64,000 nt of DNA. It comes from Arthrobacter sp. Hiyo4 (GTDB lineage: Bacteria; Actinomycetota; Actinomycetes; Actinomycetales; Micrococcaceae). The DNA lies in assembly GCA_002370555.1 (NCBI GenBank), contig AP014718.1:1674001-1738000 (forward strand), in the 5' to 3' direction. The notes under the pieces are model-generated. The model was not told the DNA's origin, did no database searches, and saw nothing but the letters and a program-made list of their open reading frames with translations. Made by a program: the position numbers and the translations under genes. Each line of letters starts with the position of its first letter. Position 1 is the stretch's first letter. Of this stretch, positions 28,924 to 38,285 are shown in pieces.

Positions 28924-30138
28924 ATGCTGAAGATCGGTTTGACGGGCGGTATCGCCTCAGGGAAGTCAGTGGTCGCCACACGCCTGGCGGAGCTCGGTGC
29001 GGTGCTGGTGGACGCGGATGCGCTGGCTCGGGACGTCGTTGAGCCGGGAACGCCGGGTCTGGCCAGCGTCGTGGAAGCCTTTGGAGCGGAAATGCTCGAC
29101 GGCGGCGGCCGGCTGGATCGGGCCAGGCTGGGTGCCGTCGTGTTCGGCAATCCCTCGCAACTGGCCGTGTTGAACGGTATTGTGCACCCGCTGGTCCGGG
29201 CCGCCGCGGCCAGGATCATTGCCACAGCCCCGGCCGGCGCCATTGTGGTCCAGGACATTCCACTGCTCGTGGAGACGGGCCAGGGGAGCGGCTTCCATCT
29301 TGTCCTTGTGGTGGACGCGCCCGATGACGTCAGGATCGCCCGGATGCTCGAACACCGCGGCATGACGGCCGTGGACGCCCGGTCACGCATGGCTGCCCAG
29401 GCCTCGCGCGAGGCGCGGCTGGCCGCTGCCGACGTCGTGCTGGACAACTCCGGATCACTGGCGGACGTGACGGCGCAGGTGGACCGGCTCTGGGCCGAAC
29501 GACTGGTGCCGTTCGCGCGCAATCTCCGGCTCAGCGTCAGGGCGGTCAGGGCAAGCGTGGCAGTCTTGTCGTTACCGCAGCAGGATTGGGCGGTCCAGGC
29601 TGCACGGCTTGGCGCCCGAATCACGGCCGCAGCACCGGACGACATCCTGGCTGTGGACCATATCGGCTCCACAGCCGTGCCTGGCCTGGCAGCCAAGGAC
29701 GTCATCGACCTCCAGGTCACGGTGTCCGATCTCAACGCCGCGGACCGGATCGCGCCGGTGCTGGCTGATGCTGGTTTCCCGGCCGTTCCGGGGGTTGGCT
29801 TCGACACTCCGAAACCAACGGATCCGGACCCGGCGCAGTGGCAAAAACGCTTCCACGCCAATGCGGACCCGGGCCGCCCCGCCAACGTGCATGTACGGGC
29901 GGCCGGATCGTCCGGGTGGCGCTACGCACTGCTCTTCCGCGACTGGCTCAGGAACGACCCGGAAGCCGCCGCCTTGTATGAAGAGCATAAACGCGCGTTG
30001 ACCGAACAGTTTGCCGGCAGTAAAGGTACCCACGCCTATGCGGAGGCGAAGGAGCCGTGGTTCACGGACGTCGCCTGGCCGCGGATGGACGGCTGGGCCG
30101 CGCGCACAGGGTGGGTGCCGCCGTCGTACATCCCCTGA
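28924..30138 (+). CDS. coaE: Dephospho-CoA kinase fused to a GrpB/UPF0157 domain
   Basis: Intact 404-residue fusion. Residues 1 to about 195 are dephospho-CoA kinase, the last step of coenzyme A synthesis: Walker A GLTGGIASGKS, substrate-site DADALARDVVEPGTPG, VQDIPLLVETG and lid LEHRGMTAVDARSRMAAQAS. Residues from about 220 on form a GrpB/UPF0157 nucleotidyltransferase-like domain (DDILAVDHIGSTAVPGLAAK, DVIDLQVTVSD, FHANADPGRPANVHVRAAGS). This CoaE-GrpB arrangement is known in actinobacteria, including mycobacteria; the GrpB domain has been linked to stability or regulation of the kinase, which I recall but cannot test here. Confidence 0.95.
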   Translation: MLKIGLTGGIASGKSVVATRLAELGAVLVDADALARDVVEPGTPGLASVVEAFGAEMLDGGGRLDRARLGAVVFGNPSQLAVLNGIVHPLVRAAAARIIATAPAGAIVVQDIPLLVETGQGSGFHLVLVVDAPDDVRIARMLEHRGMTAVDARSRMAAQASREARLAAADVVLDNSGSLADVTAQVDRLWAERLVPFARNLRLSVRAVRASVAVLSLPQQDWAVQAARLGARITAAAPDDILAVDHIGSTAVPGLAAKDVIDLQVTVSDLNAADRIAPVLADAGFPAVPGVGFDTPKPTDPDPAQWQKRFHANADPGRPANVHVRAAGSSGWRYALLFRDWLRNDPEAAALYEEHKRALTEQFAGSKGTHAYAEAKEPWFTDVAWPRMDGWAARTGWVPPSYIP

Positions 30139-30205
30139 CCTCCCGGCCCCTGTGGCCGGCTGTTCGCCGGTAACTGATCCGGCTTTCACTGTCGGTCCCC
30201 GGTTG

Positions 30206-30211
30206 TAGATT
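30206..30211 (+). promoter_or_regulatory. -10 box of a probable leaderless uvrB transcript
   Basis: TAGATT ends 6 nt before the ATG at 30218. No ribosome-binding site and no LexA-like box are seen here. Confidence 0.5.
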
Positions 30212-30217
30212 AGATGC

Positions 30218-32316
30218 ATGAGCCTTGCCCAGGAGATCAACCGCGTCGTCGCTCCGTTTGAAGTCATCAGCGAGTTCCAGCCGGCCGGCGACCAGCCCGC
30301 GGCCATCACCGAACTCACGGAGCGGATCAGGAACGGCGAAAAGGACGTTGTCCTGCTGGGCGCCACCGGTACCGGCAAGAGCGCCACCACGGCCTGGCTC
30401 ATCGAACAGGTCCAGCGGCCCACGTTGGTCATGGTGCAGAACAAGACCCTGGCCGCCCAACTCGCCAACGAATTCCGTGAACTCCTGCCCAACAATGCGG
30501 TGGAGTACTTCGTTTCGTACTACGACTACTACCAGCCAGAGGCCTACGTAGCGCAGACGGACACCTTCATTGAGAAGGACTCGTCCATCAACGAGGAAGT
30601 GGAACGGCTCCGCCACTCCGCCACCAATGCGCTGCTGACCCGGCGGGACGTTATTGTGGTGGCCACGGTGTCTTGCATCTACGGCCTGGGCACACCGGAA
30701 GAGTACATTGCCGGCATGGTCACGCTCCGCAAAGGGGCGCAGATGAACCGCGACGACCTGCTCCGGAAATTCGTATCCATGCAGTACGCGCGCAACGACA
30801 TGGACTTCCACCGCGGCACGTTCCGGGTCCGCGGCGACACCGTGGAAATCATCCCCATGTACGAGGAACTCGCCATCCGTATCGAATTCTTCGGAGACGA
30901 GATTGAGAACATCCACACGCTCCATCCGCTGACTGGCGAACTGATCCGGGACGAGGAGGAAATGTACGTCTTCCCTGCCTCGCACTATGTGGCCGGGCCG
31001 AGCGGATGGCCCGGGCCATCAAGCGGATCGAGGACGAACTCGCCGAACGCCTGGCCGTCCTGGAAGGCCAGAACAAGCTGGTGGAAGCCCAGCGGCTCCG
31101 GATGCGCACTACCTACGATCTCGAAATGATGCAGCAGATGGGCTTCTGCAACGGCATCGAAAACTACTCGTCGCACATCGACGGCCGTGCCCGCGGGACC
31201 GCTCCACACTGCCTCATCGACTATTTTCCGGACGACTTCCTGCTGGTGATCGACGAATCCCATGTCACCGTGCCGCAGATCGGCGCCATGTACGAGGGGG
31301 ACATGTCCCGCAAGCGGAACCTCGTGGACTTCGGCTTCCGCCTGCCGTCGGCCATGGACAACCGACCGCTGAAATGGGACGAATTCCTCCAACGCGTCGG
31401 CCAGACGGTCTACCTGTCGGCCACTCCCGGCAAGTACGAACTCGGCAAGGCTGACGGCTTTGTGCAGCAGATCATCCGGCCCACCGGACTGATTGATCCC
31501 GAGGTGGTGGTCAAGCCCACCAAGGGCCAGATCGATGACCTCCTCGGCGAGATCAAGACCCGGACGGCAAAGAACGAACGGGTCCTGGTCACCACGCTGA
31601 CCAAGCGTATGGCGGAGGACCTCACCGACTACCTGCTGGGCCACGGCATCAAGGTCGAATACCTGCACTCGGACGTGGATACCCTCCGACGCGTTGAACT
31701 GCTCCGGGAACTCCGGATGGGTGTCTTCGACGTCCTGGTGGGCATCAACCTGCTTCGAGAAGGCCTGGACCTGCCCGAGGTCTCGCTCGTGAGCATCCTG
31801 GACGCGGACAAGGAAGGCTTCCTGCGCTCGGCGACTTCGCTGATCCAGACCATCGGCCGAGCTGCCCGCAACGTATCCGGCGAGGTCCACATGTACGCGG
31901 ACCGCATCACCGACTCCATGGCCAAGGCTATCGACGAGACCAACCGGCGCCGCGCCATCCAGGTTGCCTACAACACGGAACGGGGCATCGATCCGCAGCC
32001 GCTGCGGAAGAAGATTGCCGACATTACCGACCAGCTGGCCAAGGAAGACGCGGACACCCAGGAGCTGCTCAACAACAACCGGCTGGCCAAGGGCGCCAAA
32101 CGTGGCAAGTCCGCGGCAAAGGGCGCCGCACAGCTCCGCAAGGACGGCCTCGCCGCGGCACCGGCCGAAGACCTCGTGGGCCTCATCGAACAACTGACCG
32201 AACAGATGCACGGCGCTGCCGCCGAACTCCAGTTCGAGGTGGCCGCGCGGATCCGGGACGAAGTCAGTGACCTTAAGAAGGAGCTCCGTCAGATGCAGGC
32301 GGCCGGCCACGCCTAG
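30218..32316 (+). CDS. uvrB: Excinuclease ABC subunit B, one frameshift
   Basis: Damage-verification helicase of nucleotide excision repair; receives damaged DNA from UvrA and recruits UvrC. Walker A GATGTGKS at residues 48-55, the beta-hairpin region [13 protein letters not shown], helicase motif [22 protein letters not shown], motif [16 protein letters not shown], and the C-terminal UVR motif for UvrC ([20 protein letters not shown]). About 700 residues, normal. One break near 31005: an extra C in GGGCC gives [18 protein letters not shown], the expected sequence. uvrA and uvrC lie 14 and 18 kb downstream in the same orientation. Confidence 0.97.
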
Positions 32317-32390
32317 CCCACCCCCAGGTGCCGAAGGGACGTGGCAGTCGGGGTATGTTTCCGCATGTCGGGACGCCTGCTGTACAGTTA

Positions 32391-32514
32391 AGGTCACGTA
32401 GGGGAGTATCCCGAGCGCTACGATCGTCAACACGCCAGGCACAGTTGCCTGGCCGGGCGTAGCGGGCCGCCATTTCAGCACCAAGTGCACAGGCTGGCCG
32501 GAGAGACTTACACC
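32391..32514 (+). ncRNA. yybP-ykoY (Mn2+) riboswitch candidate upstream of TerC
   Basis: The 228-bp leader between uvrB and the terC-like gene has the hallmarks of a yybP-ykoY element: the conserved L1 segment AGGGGAGTATCCC at 32400-32412, a central hairpin CCAGGCA-CAGT-TGCCTGG (32435-32452), and the conserved 3' segment GGCCGGAGAGACTTACACC (32495-32513). TerC and other Mn2+ exporters are classic targets of this manganese-sensing riboswitch. Boundaries are approximate. Motif recognition is by eye; covariance was not tested. Confidence 0.7.
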
Positions 32515-32544
32515 ATTTCTCTGTACCCTGCGAAAGGCTAACCT

Positions 32545-33573
32545 GTGCCCGAATTACCCGTGTGGTTCGAGGTCGGCTCACTTGTCGTCCTTGGCCTGAT
32601 CCTCCTCATTGACCTTCTGCTGGTCGTCCGGCGTCCCCATGAACCTTCCATGAAGGAAGCCGGCCTGTGGGTTGCGTTCTACGTCTCCCTGGCCCTGCTG
32701 TTCGCCGGGGCCATGTTCTTCTTTACCGGCGCCGAATTCGGCGGCCAGTTTGTGGCCGGCTGGGTCACGGAATATAGCCTCAGCATCGACAACCTGTTTG
32801 TCTTCATCATCATCATGGCCCGCTTCTCCGTGCCCCGTAAGTACCAGCAGGAAGTCCTGATGGTGGGCATCATCATCGCCCTGATCCTGCGCGGCATCTT
32901 CATCCTCCTCGGCGCCATCGTCATCGAGCAGTTCAGCTGGGTGTTCTACATCTTTGGCGCATTCCTGCTCTGGACCGCCTGGAAGCAGGCCCAGGACGAA
33001 GGCGAGGACGAAGAGGACAAGGAAAACCCGCTCATCGCCCGGATCCGCAAGGTCATCCCCATGTCGGAGAAGTTCGACGGCGGCAAGCTGCGCACCACGG
33101 TGGACGGCAAGAAGGTCTTCACCCCCATGCTGATCGTGTTCATCACCATCGGTCTGACCGACCTCCTCTTCGCCGTCGACTCGATTCCGGCGATCTTCGG
33201 CCTGACGCAGAGCCCGTTCATCGTCTTCACCGCCAACCTGTTCGCCCTGATGGGCCTGCGCCAGCTCTACTTCCTGCTGGGTGGCCTGATGAACCGCCTG
33301 ATCTACCTGAAGCACGCACTGTCCTTCATCTTGGCGTTCATCGGTGTGAAGCTGGTGCTCCACGCCATGCACGTGAACGAACTGCCGTTCATCAACGGCG
33401 GCAACCACATCGAGTGGGCCCCGGAGATTCCGACATTCGTCTCCCTGGCCGTCATCGTGGGCACCATCATCGTTGCCGTGATTGCCAGCCTCCTGAGCTC
33501 CAAGGCAAAGACGGCCCACCTGGACCCCCGCCTCGAGGAAGACGCCAAGAAGAGCCTCAGCGAAGCCGAGTAG
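32545..33573 (+). CDS. TerC-family integral membrane protein (probable Mn2+ exporter)
   Basis: Intact 342-residue membrane protein of the TerC family with about nine helices. GTG start, GAAAGG upstream. The family's two acidic membrane motifs are present: TEYSLSIDNLFVFIIIMARF and TIGLTDLLFAVDSIPAIFGL, plus an acidic cytoplasmic loop (DEGEDEEDKENP). Bacterial TerC proteins such as Alx, YceF and YkoY export manganese, for example to metallate exported proteins. The predicted Mn2+ riboswitch in the leader supports that role here rather than tellurite resistance. Followed by a strong terminator, so it is a single-gene unit. Confidence 0.92.
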   Translation: MPELPVWFEVGSLVVLGLILLIDLLLVVRRPHEPSMKEAGLWVAFYVSLALLFAGAMFFFTGAEFGGQFVAGWVTEYSLSIDNLFVFIIIMARFSVPRKYQQEVLMVGIIIALILRGIFILLGAIVIEQFSWVFYIFGAFLLWTAWKQAQDEGEDEEDKENPLIARIRKVIPMSEKFDGGKLRTTVDGKKVFTPMLIVFITIGLTDLLFAVDSIPAIFGLTQSPFIVFTANLFALMGLRQLYFLLGGLMNRLIYLKHALSFILAFIGVKLVLHAMHVNELPFINGGNHIEWAPEIPTFVSLAVIVGTIIVAVIASLLSSKAKTAHLDPRLEEDAKKSLSEAE

Positions 33574-33610
33574 GCTGTCTCGGCTTTTCGTTGACGCACA
33601 ATGCATTTTC

Positions 33611-33643
33611 ACTGATCCCGGCCGCACTGCGGCCGGGATCAGT
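33611..33643 (+). terminator. Intrinsic terminator of the terC-like gene
   Basis: Perfect 15-bp inverted repeat (ACTGATCCCGGCCGC and complement) with a 3-nt loop, followed by GGCTTAA, 38 bp after the stop codon. Confidence 0.85.
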
Positions 33644-33681
33644 GGCTTAACCTGCCCCTGTAGGACCTGGCCGCCCAGGAC

Positions 33682-33687
33682 TATGCT
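33682..33687 (+). promoter_or_regulatory. -10 box of a probable leaderless MFS transcript
   Basis: TATGCT ends 6 nt before the ATG at 33694. Confidence 0.45.
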
Positions 33688-33693
33688 CGGATC

Positions 33694-35138
33694 ATGGCCC
33701 GCACCCTGATCACGGACAGAGGAGTGCGCCAGGTGCAACGGCGCACCGTGGCGCTGCTGAGCGCGGCCCAGGTTTTCGGTGGCATCGGCACCGGAGCCAC
33801 GGTTTCGATCGGTTCCATCCTGGTCGTGGAACTGTCCGGTTCCAGCGTGTGGGCGGGTGCCGTGGCCACGGTTATGACATTGGGCGCCGCCCTGGCAGCA
33901 CTGCCACTTGCCTCGCTGGCGTACCGGAGGGGGCGTCGGGCCGGGCAGGTCACGGGCTTTCCGCCGCCCTGGCCGGCACAGTTCTGATAGTGCTGTCGGT
34001 GGTGTCCGGCTTGTTCGTCCTATTGGTGCTGGGGGCGGTGGGCATCGGGGTGGGTACCGCGGCCAGCCTGCAGGCACGCTTCGCCGCCGTCGACCTTGCG
34101 GACGCTGAACACCGCGGCAGGGCGCTTTCCGCCGTGGTGTGGGCTGTGACGGTCGGCGCCGTGGCCGGACCCAACCTGATCCAGCCCGGCACCGTGGTGG
34201 GACTGGCACTCGGCCTGCCTCCCGTCGCCGGACCGTTCGTGATCTCCGCAGCCGGCCTCCTGCTGGCCATTGTGCTGGTTTTCGCCGGCCTCAGGCCGGA
34301 CCCGCTCCTGCTCGCGCGGGAAATCGCCGCCCGCGATCTTGCCGCCCAGGATCTTGCCACTCAGGAACCCGCCGCGCTGGATCTCGACGCCCGGCCAGCT
34401 GGCGGCAAGATGCAGGACACGCTACCCCGTACGGCAAATCAGCAAGGCGCCACCGCGCGCAACCCAGTCGGGGGATCGCTCGTCCGCGGGCTGCGGGCAA
34501 TCCGCCAGTCCAGGGCTTCCTGGCTGGCGCTTGCCGCCGTCGTCGGAGCGCACGCCGTGATGGTGGGCGTGATGTCCATGACCCCGCTGCATTTGCAGGA
34601 ACTCGTGGCCGGCCTGGTGCGTCCCATGCCGGCCACGCCGCCTCCGGCGATGTCCTGGTGATCATCGGCTTCACCATCTCCCTGCATATAGCAGGTATGT
34701 TCGCGTTGTCGCCGGTTATGGGCTGGCTGACGGACAAGGCAGGCAGGACTGAGACCATCATGATCGGCTTCGCCACGCTGATCGCTGCCGTCGCCGTAGC
34801 AGGATTTGGCCAGACGTCCACCGTCGCAGTGGCCGTGGGACTTGTGCTGCTGGGCATGGGCTGGTCCGCGGCCACTATTTCCGGGTCCACGTTACTGGCG
34901 GAGAGCGTCCCCCAGGAGTCTCGCGTGCTGGTCCAGGGGGTGTCGGACATGCTGATGGGTGCCGCAGGTGCGGTGGGCGGGCCACTTCCGGGCTGATCCT
35001 CAGCTGGGCCGGCTACCTGGGGCTTAACATGGCAGGCGGACTGGTGGGGGCTGCTGTCCTGACCGCCGCCGTCGTTGCCCTGGTGGCGCGCCGCCGCAGC
35101 CCCGCCGCCAGCACAGCCACCGGCTCAGCGGCCCCTGA
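33694..35138 (+). CDS. MFS transporter, frameshifted
   Basis: Cytoplasmic-membrane permease of about 480 residues with two six-helix halves and a long polar central loop (about residues 205-260, rich in Ala/Asp/Gln with a repeated AARDLAAQDLATQ pattern). Starts MARTLITDRGVRQVQRRTVA; motif-A-like loops are YRRGRRAGQ and DKAGRTETIMIGF. Breaks near 33958, 34640 and 34985. The raw frame reads on to 35289, antisense to the next gene; one more C in CCCC at 35132 would end it as STATGSAAP with the TGA at 35136-35138, where I place the end. Substrate unknown. Confidence 0.75.
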
Positions 35139-36436
35139 GCCGGCAACCGAGCGCACCATACCCAGCAGCCGCCCGAAAATAGCCTCGCCGTCGTCCGCTA
35201 TGCCGTCATGGTGGAAGTCGGCCGTCTCCCATACCCGGAGTCGGCGCACAGCAGCCGCCGTCTCCAGTGACAGGCAGCGGTCCACGTAAATGTCGTCCTG
35301 GTAAACCGCGGCGGCGACCGGCACGCTGTTCGCGGCCAACTGTGCGGGGTCATACAGCGGCTTCCAGTCAGTTTTGGCGGCCAGCAGATGGGCCACCTGC
35401 CGCAGCGGCACCAAGGCGGGATCCTGTTCGAAATACCACGGGTACACCATCTCGCCGGTCAGCAGCAGCGCCTCCGCATCCGGGTGGAATGCCGGATTTT
35501 CCTGCAGCACACGCCAGGCAGCCCAGTCGGTCGCCTGTCCCTGCCCGTAGATGGACTCGTGCAGCAGGGCATAGAGCGGGTTCGCCAGGCGGGACACGAT
35601 GCCCTGGACCTGGTCCAGGAAGGCATCGGAGAGCCTGTTCCCTTGTGGTGTCTCGGTGAAGGCGTCTTCCAGCAGGTAGTGCAGGCCATCCACCCGCGTG
35701 TTTCCGCCCAGGAAGGAGCCACCATCTGGAACCGTTCAACCGTGAGCCGGCCGCCGTCGGGAAGGAACTCCTCGGTCTGCCGAAGGTGCGATGCGATCGC
35801 GTTCACTGTCCGGCGGTCCTCCGGGTACCAGCTGAAGTACTCGGTGTTGCGGGCGGCAACGCGCGCGAACGTGGCGCGGTAGACGTCGTCGGCATGGCCG
35901 GTGAGCGGCGCAAGTCCGCCCGTGATGAGAGCCTCCTTCAGCCCGTCCGGGGCAAAAGACAGGTACGTCAGCGCGCAGAATCCGCCGTAGCTTTGGCCGT
36001 AGATGCTCCAGGGGCCGGAGCCGAGCGCCGCGCGGATGAGCTCCGCGTCGGCCACGATGGAATCAGCACGGAAATGCTCGAGGTATGCAGCCTGTGCCTC
36101 GGCCGTTCCGCGCGCGGCCAGCGTGTTCCGGTCAAGGGGGGTCGACAGGCCGGTACCGCGCTGGTCCAGCATCAGGATCCGGAAGTCCCGGGCAGCCGCT
36201 TTGCTCCAACCGCCCAGCGAAGCCAGCCGGTTGCCGCGTCCGCCCGGCCCGCCCTGGAGGAACACCAGCCAGGGAAGCTCTTCGGCTTCAGCCTGGGTGT
36301 GGGCCGACGAGACGTACTCACGGGCGAAGACGGTGATGGTCTCAGGGTCGCCGCTCCCTGGAGCGAAGTGGTCCAAGGGAACGGTGAAGTAGTGCTCGGC
36401 GGTGCGCATGCCACGGAATTCGTGCCGGGCCTTCAC
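35125..36436 (-). CDS. S33-family peptidase (prolyl aminopeptidase-like), frameshifted
   Basis: Alpha/beta-hydrolase peptidase that would remove N-terminal residues, typically proline. GTG start at 36436 (KARHEFRGMRTAEHYFTVPL); an in-frame ATG at 36409 is possible. S33 hallmarks are VFLQGGPGGRGNRLAS (oxyanion HGGPG-type loop), LDQRGTGLSTP, nucleophile elbow SIYGQSYGGFCALTY, and late AVYQDDIYVD and ETADFHHDGIADDGEAIF carrying the acid and His. The frame breaks near 35720. At the 3' end the raw frame runs antisense into the MFS gene; with the same C/G correction it ends VAGSGGR at 35125. About 437 residues. Confidence 0.8.
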
Positions 36437-36487
36437 AAAATGCGGGACAGGGTCCGCGTTTGCGTAGTTTGAGAGGAAGCGTCCTGC

Positions 36488-36988
36488 TCAGCCACGGATG
36501 GACGCTGCCGTTCTGGTGCCAAAGCCCTCCAATGCGTCGCCGGTCAGCCGGAACGTGGACCAGCCATCCAGGGGGCGGGCGCCGAGGCTGCGGTAGAAGT
36601 TGATGGACGGTTCGTTCCAGTCCAGGACGCTCCACTCAACCCGGGCGTATCCCCTCTCGACGGCGGTGGCGGCCAGGTGCTGCAGGAGCGCTTTGCCGTG
36701 GCCCTCGCCGCGGGCGTGCGGGCTGACATAGAGGTCTTCCAGGTAGATGCCGTGGACGCCTTCCCAGGTGGAGTAGTTCAGGAACCAGAGCGCGAAACCC
36801 CGGACCGCGCCTGCGCTGTTCTCGGCCATCGTGGCAAACACGCGCGGGTTCTCGCCGAACAGGACCTCAGCCAGCATTTCCGGTGTGTTGCGGACCGCGT
36901 CCGGTTCCTTCTCGTAGATGGCCAGTTCGTGGATCATCTCCAGAATGGCGGGGACGTCTTGCCGGGTGGCGGGGCGGATTACACTCAT
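36488..36988 (-). CDS. GNAT N-acetyltransferase (diamine acetyltransferase-like)
   Basis: Intact 166-residue acetyltransferase. MSVIRPATRQDVPAILEMIH start; acetyl-CoA motif VSPHARGEGHGKALLQHLAA; EWSVLDWNEPSINFYRSLGA and WSTFRLTG are the pattern of the spermidine/spermine or thialysine acetyltransferase (SAT) group. The substrate may therefore be a small amine, by family only. Preceded on its strand by a close -10 box. Confidence 0.85.
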   Translation of the reverse strand: MSVIRPATRQDVPAILEMIHELAIYEKEPDAVRNTPEMLAEVLFGENPRVFATMAENSAGAVRGFALWFLNYSTWEGVHGIYLEDLYVSPHARGEGHGKALLQHLAATAVERGYARVEWSVLDWNEPSINFYRSLGARPLDGWSTFRLTGDALEGFGTRTAASIRG

Positions 36989-36994
36989 GGTCCG

Positions 36995-37000
36995 AGTTTA
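36995..37000 (-). promoter_or_regulatory. -10 box of a probable leaderless GNAT transcript
   Basis: On the minus strand TAAACT is followed by 6 nt (CGGACC) and the ATG at 36988. Confidence 0.45.
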
Positions 37001-37033
37001 CTAGCGGGGCCGTGATCCCTACTGACAGGCTCC

Positions 37034-38274
37034 CTAGTGCCAGCGAAGCTGCGATGTTCGGTAGCGGACGGGTCCCTTGCTGTACTCCAGACTCCAGCGG
37101 CACGCCGTCCGCCATGCTGGGCGGCCTAACATATCGCAGGCGCCCGTAGGGCTGTCCATCACGCGGAGGTCCGGGGCAGGCAGGGAACCGCCGTGACTGG
37201 ACACCGCGGGCAGCCGCAACAATTCTTCAGCTGTGCGGGCCAGGGAAAGCCGGGCAGCGCCGGCCAGGTCCGCTTCGAAGCCGTTCGGCCAGCGACGCGA
37301 TTGCTGCCGCCGCCAGGCCATAACCGGTGGCACGATCCAGTGCCTGAACTGGAAGCGCCCCCGGCTGCCACCCGTCATCAGTCGTGCGGCCATACCATTC
37401 GGCAATGCCGCAAGCCGCCTGTACCAAGCTGTCAAAACCGCGCCATCCGTTCCAAGGGCCGCCGCTGCCCCAGGCGCTGAGCGTGACGATCACGAGGTCG
37501 GGCCGGGCCAGCAACAGCGCTTCGGGCGTCAGCCCAAACACATCGCTCAAGTCCGGAAGCTGGGGCGGGTCGATGCGCAGAACGTCCGCGCCCAGGGCGC
37601 CCAGGAGGCGTGTTGCCGTGGGCCCGGCAATGACGCCTGTCAGGTCCAGCACCTTGAGCCCGGCCAGGGGGTGACGCGGAACTGCCGAAGGAACCCACCG
37701 GGAGAGCTGCGGACTTTCACTGGCTGACGGTGGCGGACGGGAGATTCTGATCCATGGACCGGAGCTGGCCGCCGCATAAATGGGGGTCGCGATCCACTCG
37801 GCCCGTGTGCGCACCGCAGCAGCGACGCCGTTGTTTGCCATGATGGCTTCCTCGGCGGCCCCGGACGTCGTTCCTAACAGGGCGTTTTCCACGTCCTGTG
37901 GTGTGCTCACGGAGAGGGCCGATGCCAGCCGGACTGCGTGGTGGGGTAGTCGGCGTGCAGGCGGATCCAGCCCTCCGACGTGCGCTGGAAGCCGGGCATC
38001 GGGGCGAACCCTTCAGGTTTGACGCCCGCGATCCGCAGGTGTCCCTGCGAATCGAACGCCGCCGCGGTGGCTCCTGATTCCAGGAGTACTTCCCCGGAAC
38101 GCCAACAAGCGCGTTCAGCGACGTCGCTGCTGCCTGGACAGCCCCCCAAAGCCAGTCCCTCGACGTCCAGCTGCCCCTTCCGCCACTGCCGTGGACCGTT
38201 GGAAGGTGCCACGGGCTGGGCCTTCAGGGCTTCACAACCCGAAGACTGCCGGTCAGGTCGGGGACGGAGTCCAT
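37034..38274 (-). CDS. CaiB/BaiF-type CoA transferase family protein, frameshifted
   Basis: Family III CoA-transferase-like protein. ATG at 38274 (MDSVPDLTGSLRVVKP); one extra C near 38229 continues LKAQPVAPSNGPRQWRKGQL. The diagnostic block is HPLAGLKVLDLTGVIAGPTA, then TRLLGALGADVLRIDPP, VIVTLSAWGSGGPWNGWRGF and DSLVQAACGIAEWYGR. This is the second half-domain of a CaiB-like enzyme, with a shorter N-terminal region, as in a group of actinobacterial proteins of about 450 residues. Here about 413 residues, with breaks near 38229, 38135, 37945 and 37265. The C-terminus restored by frame change reads GPVRYRTSQLRWH. The CoA donor and acceptor are unknown. Confidence 0.75.
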
Positions 38275-38285
38275 TCGGTCAGAGC

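Noticed and set aside
28724-28981. Minus-strand ORF with 19-residue repeats
   Set aside because: The repeat period of 57 bp keeps all frames open; no start context and it overlaps coaE and both promoters.
32578-34209. 543-codon minus-strand ORF across terC and the MFS gene
   Set aside because: Low-complexity antisense frame crossing a strong terminator.
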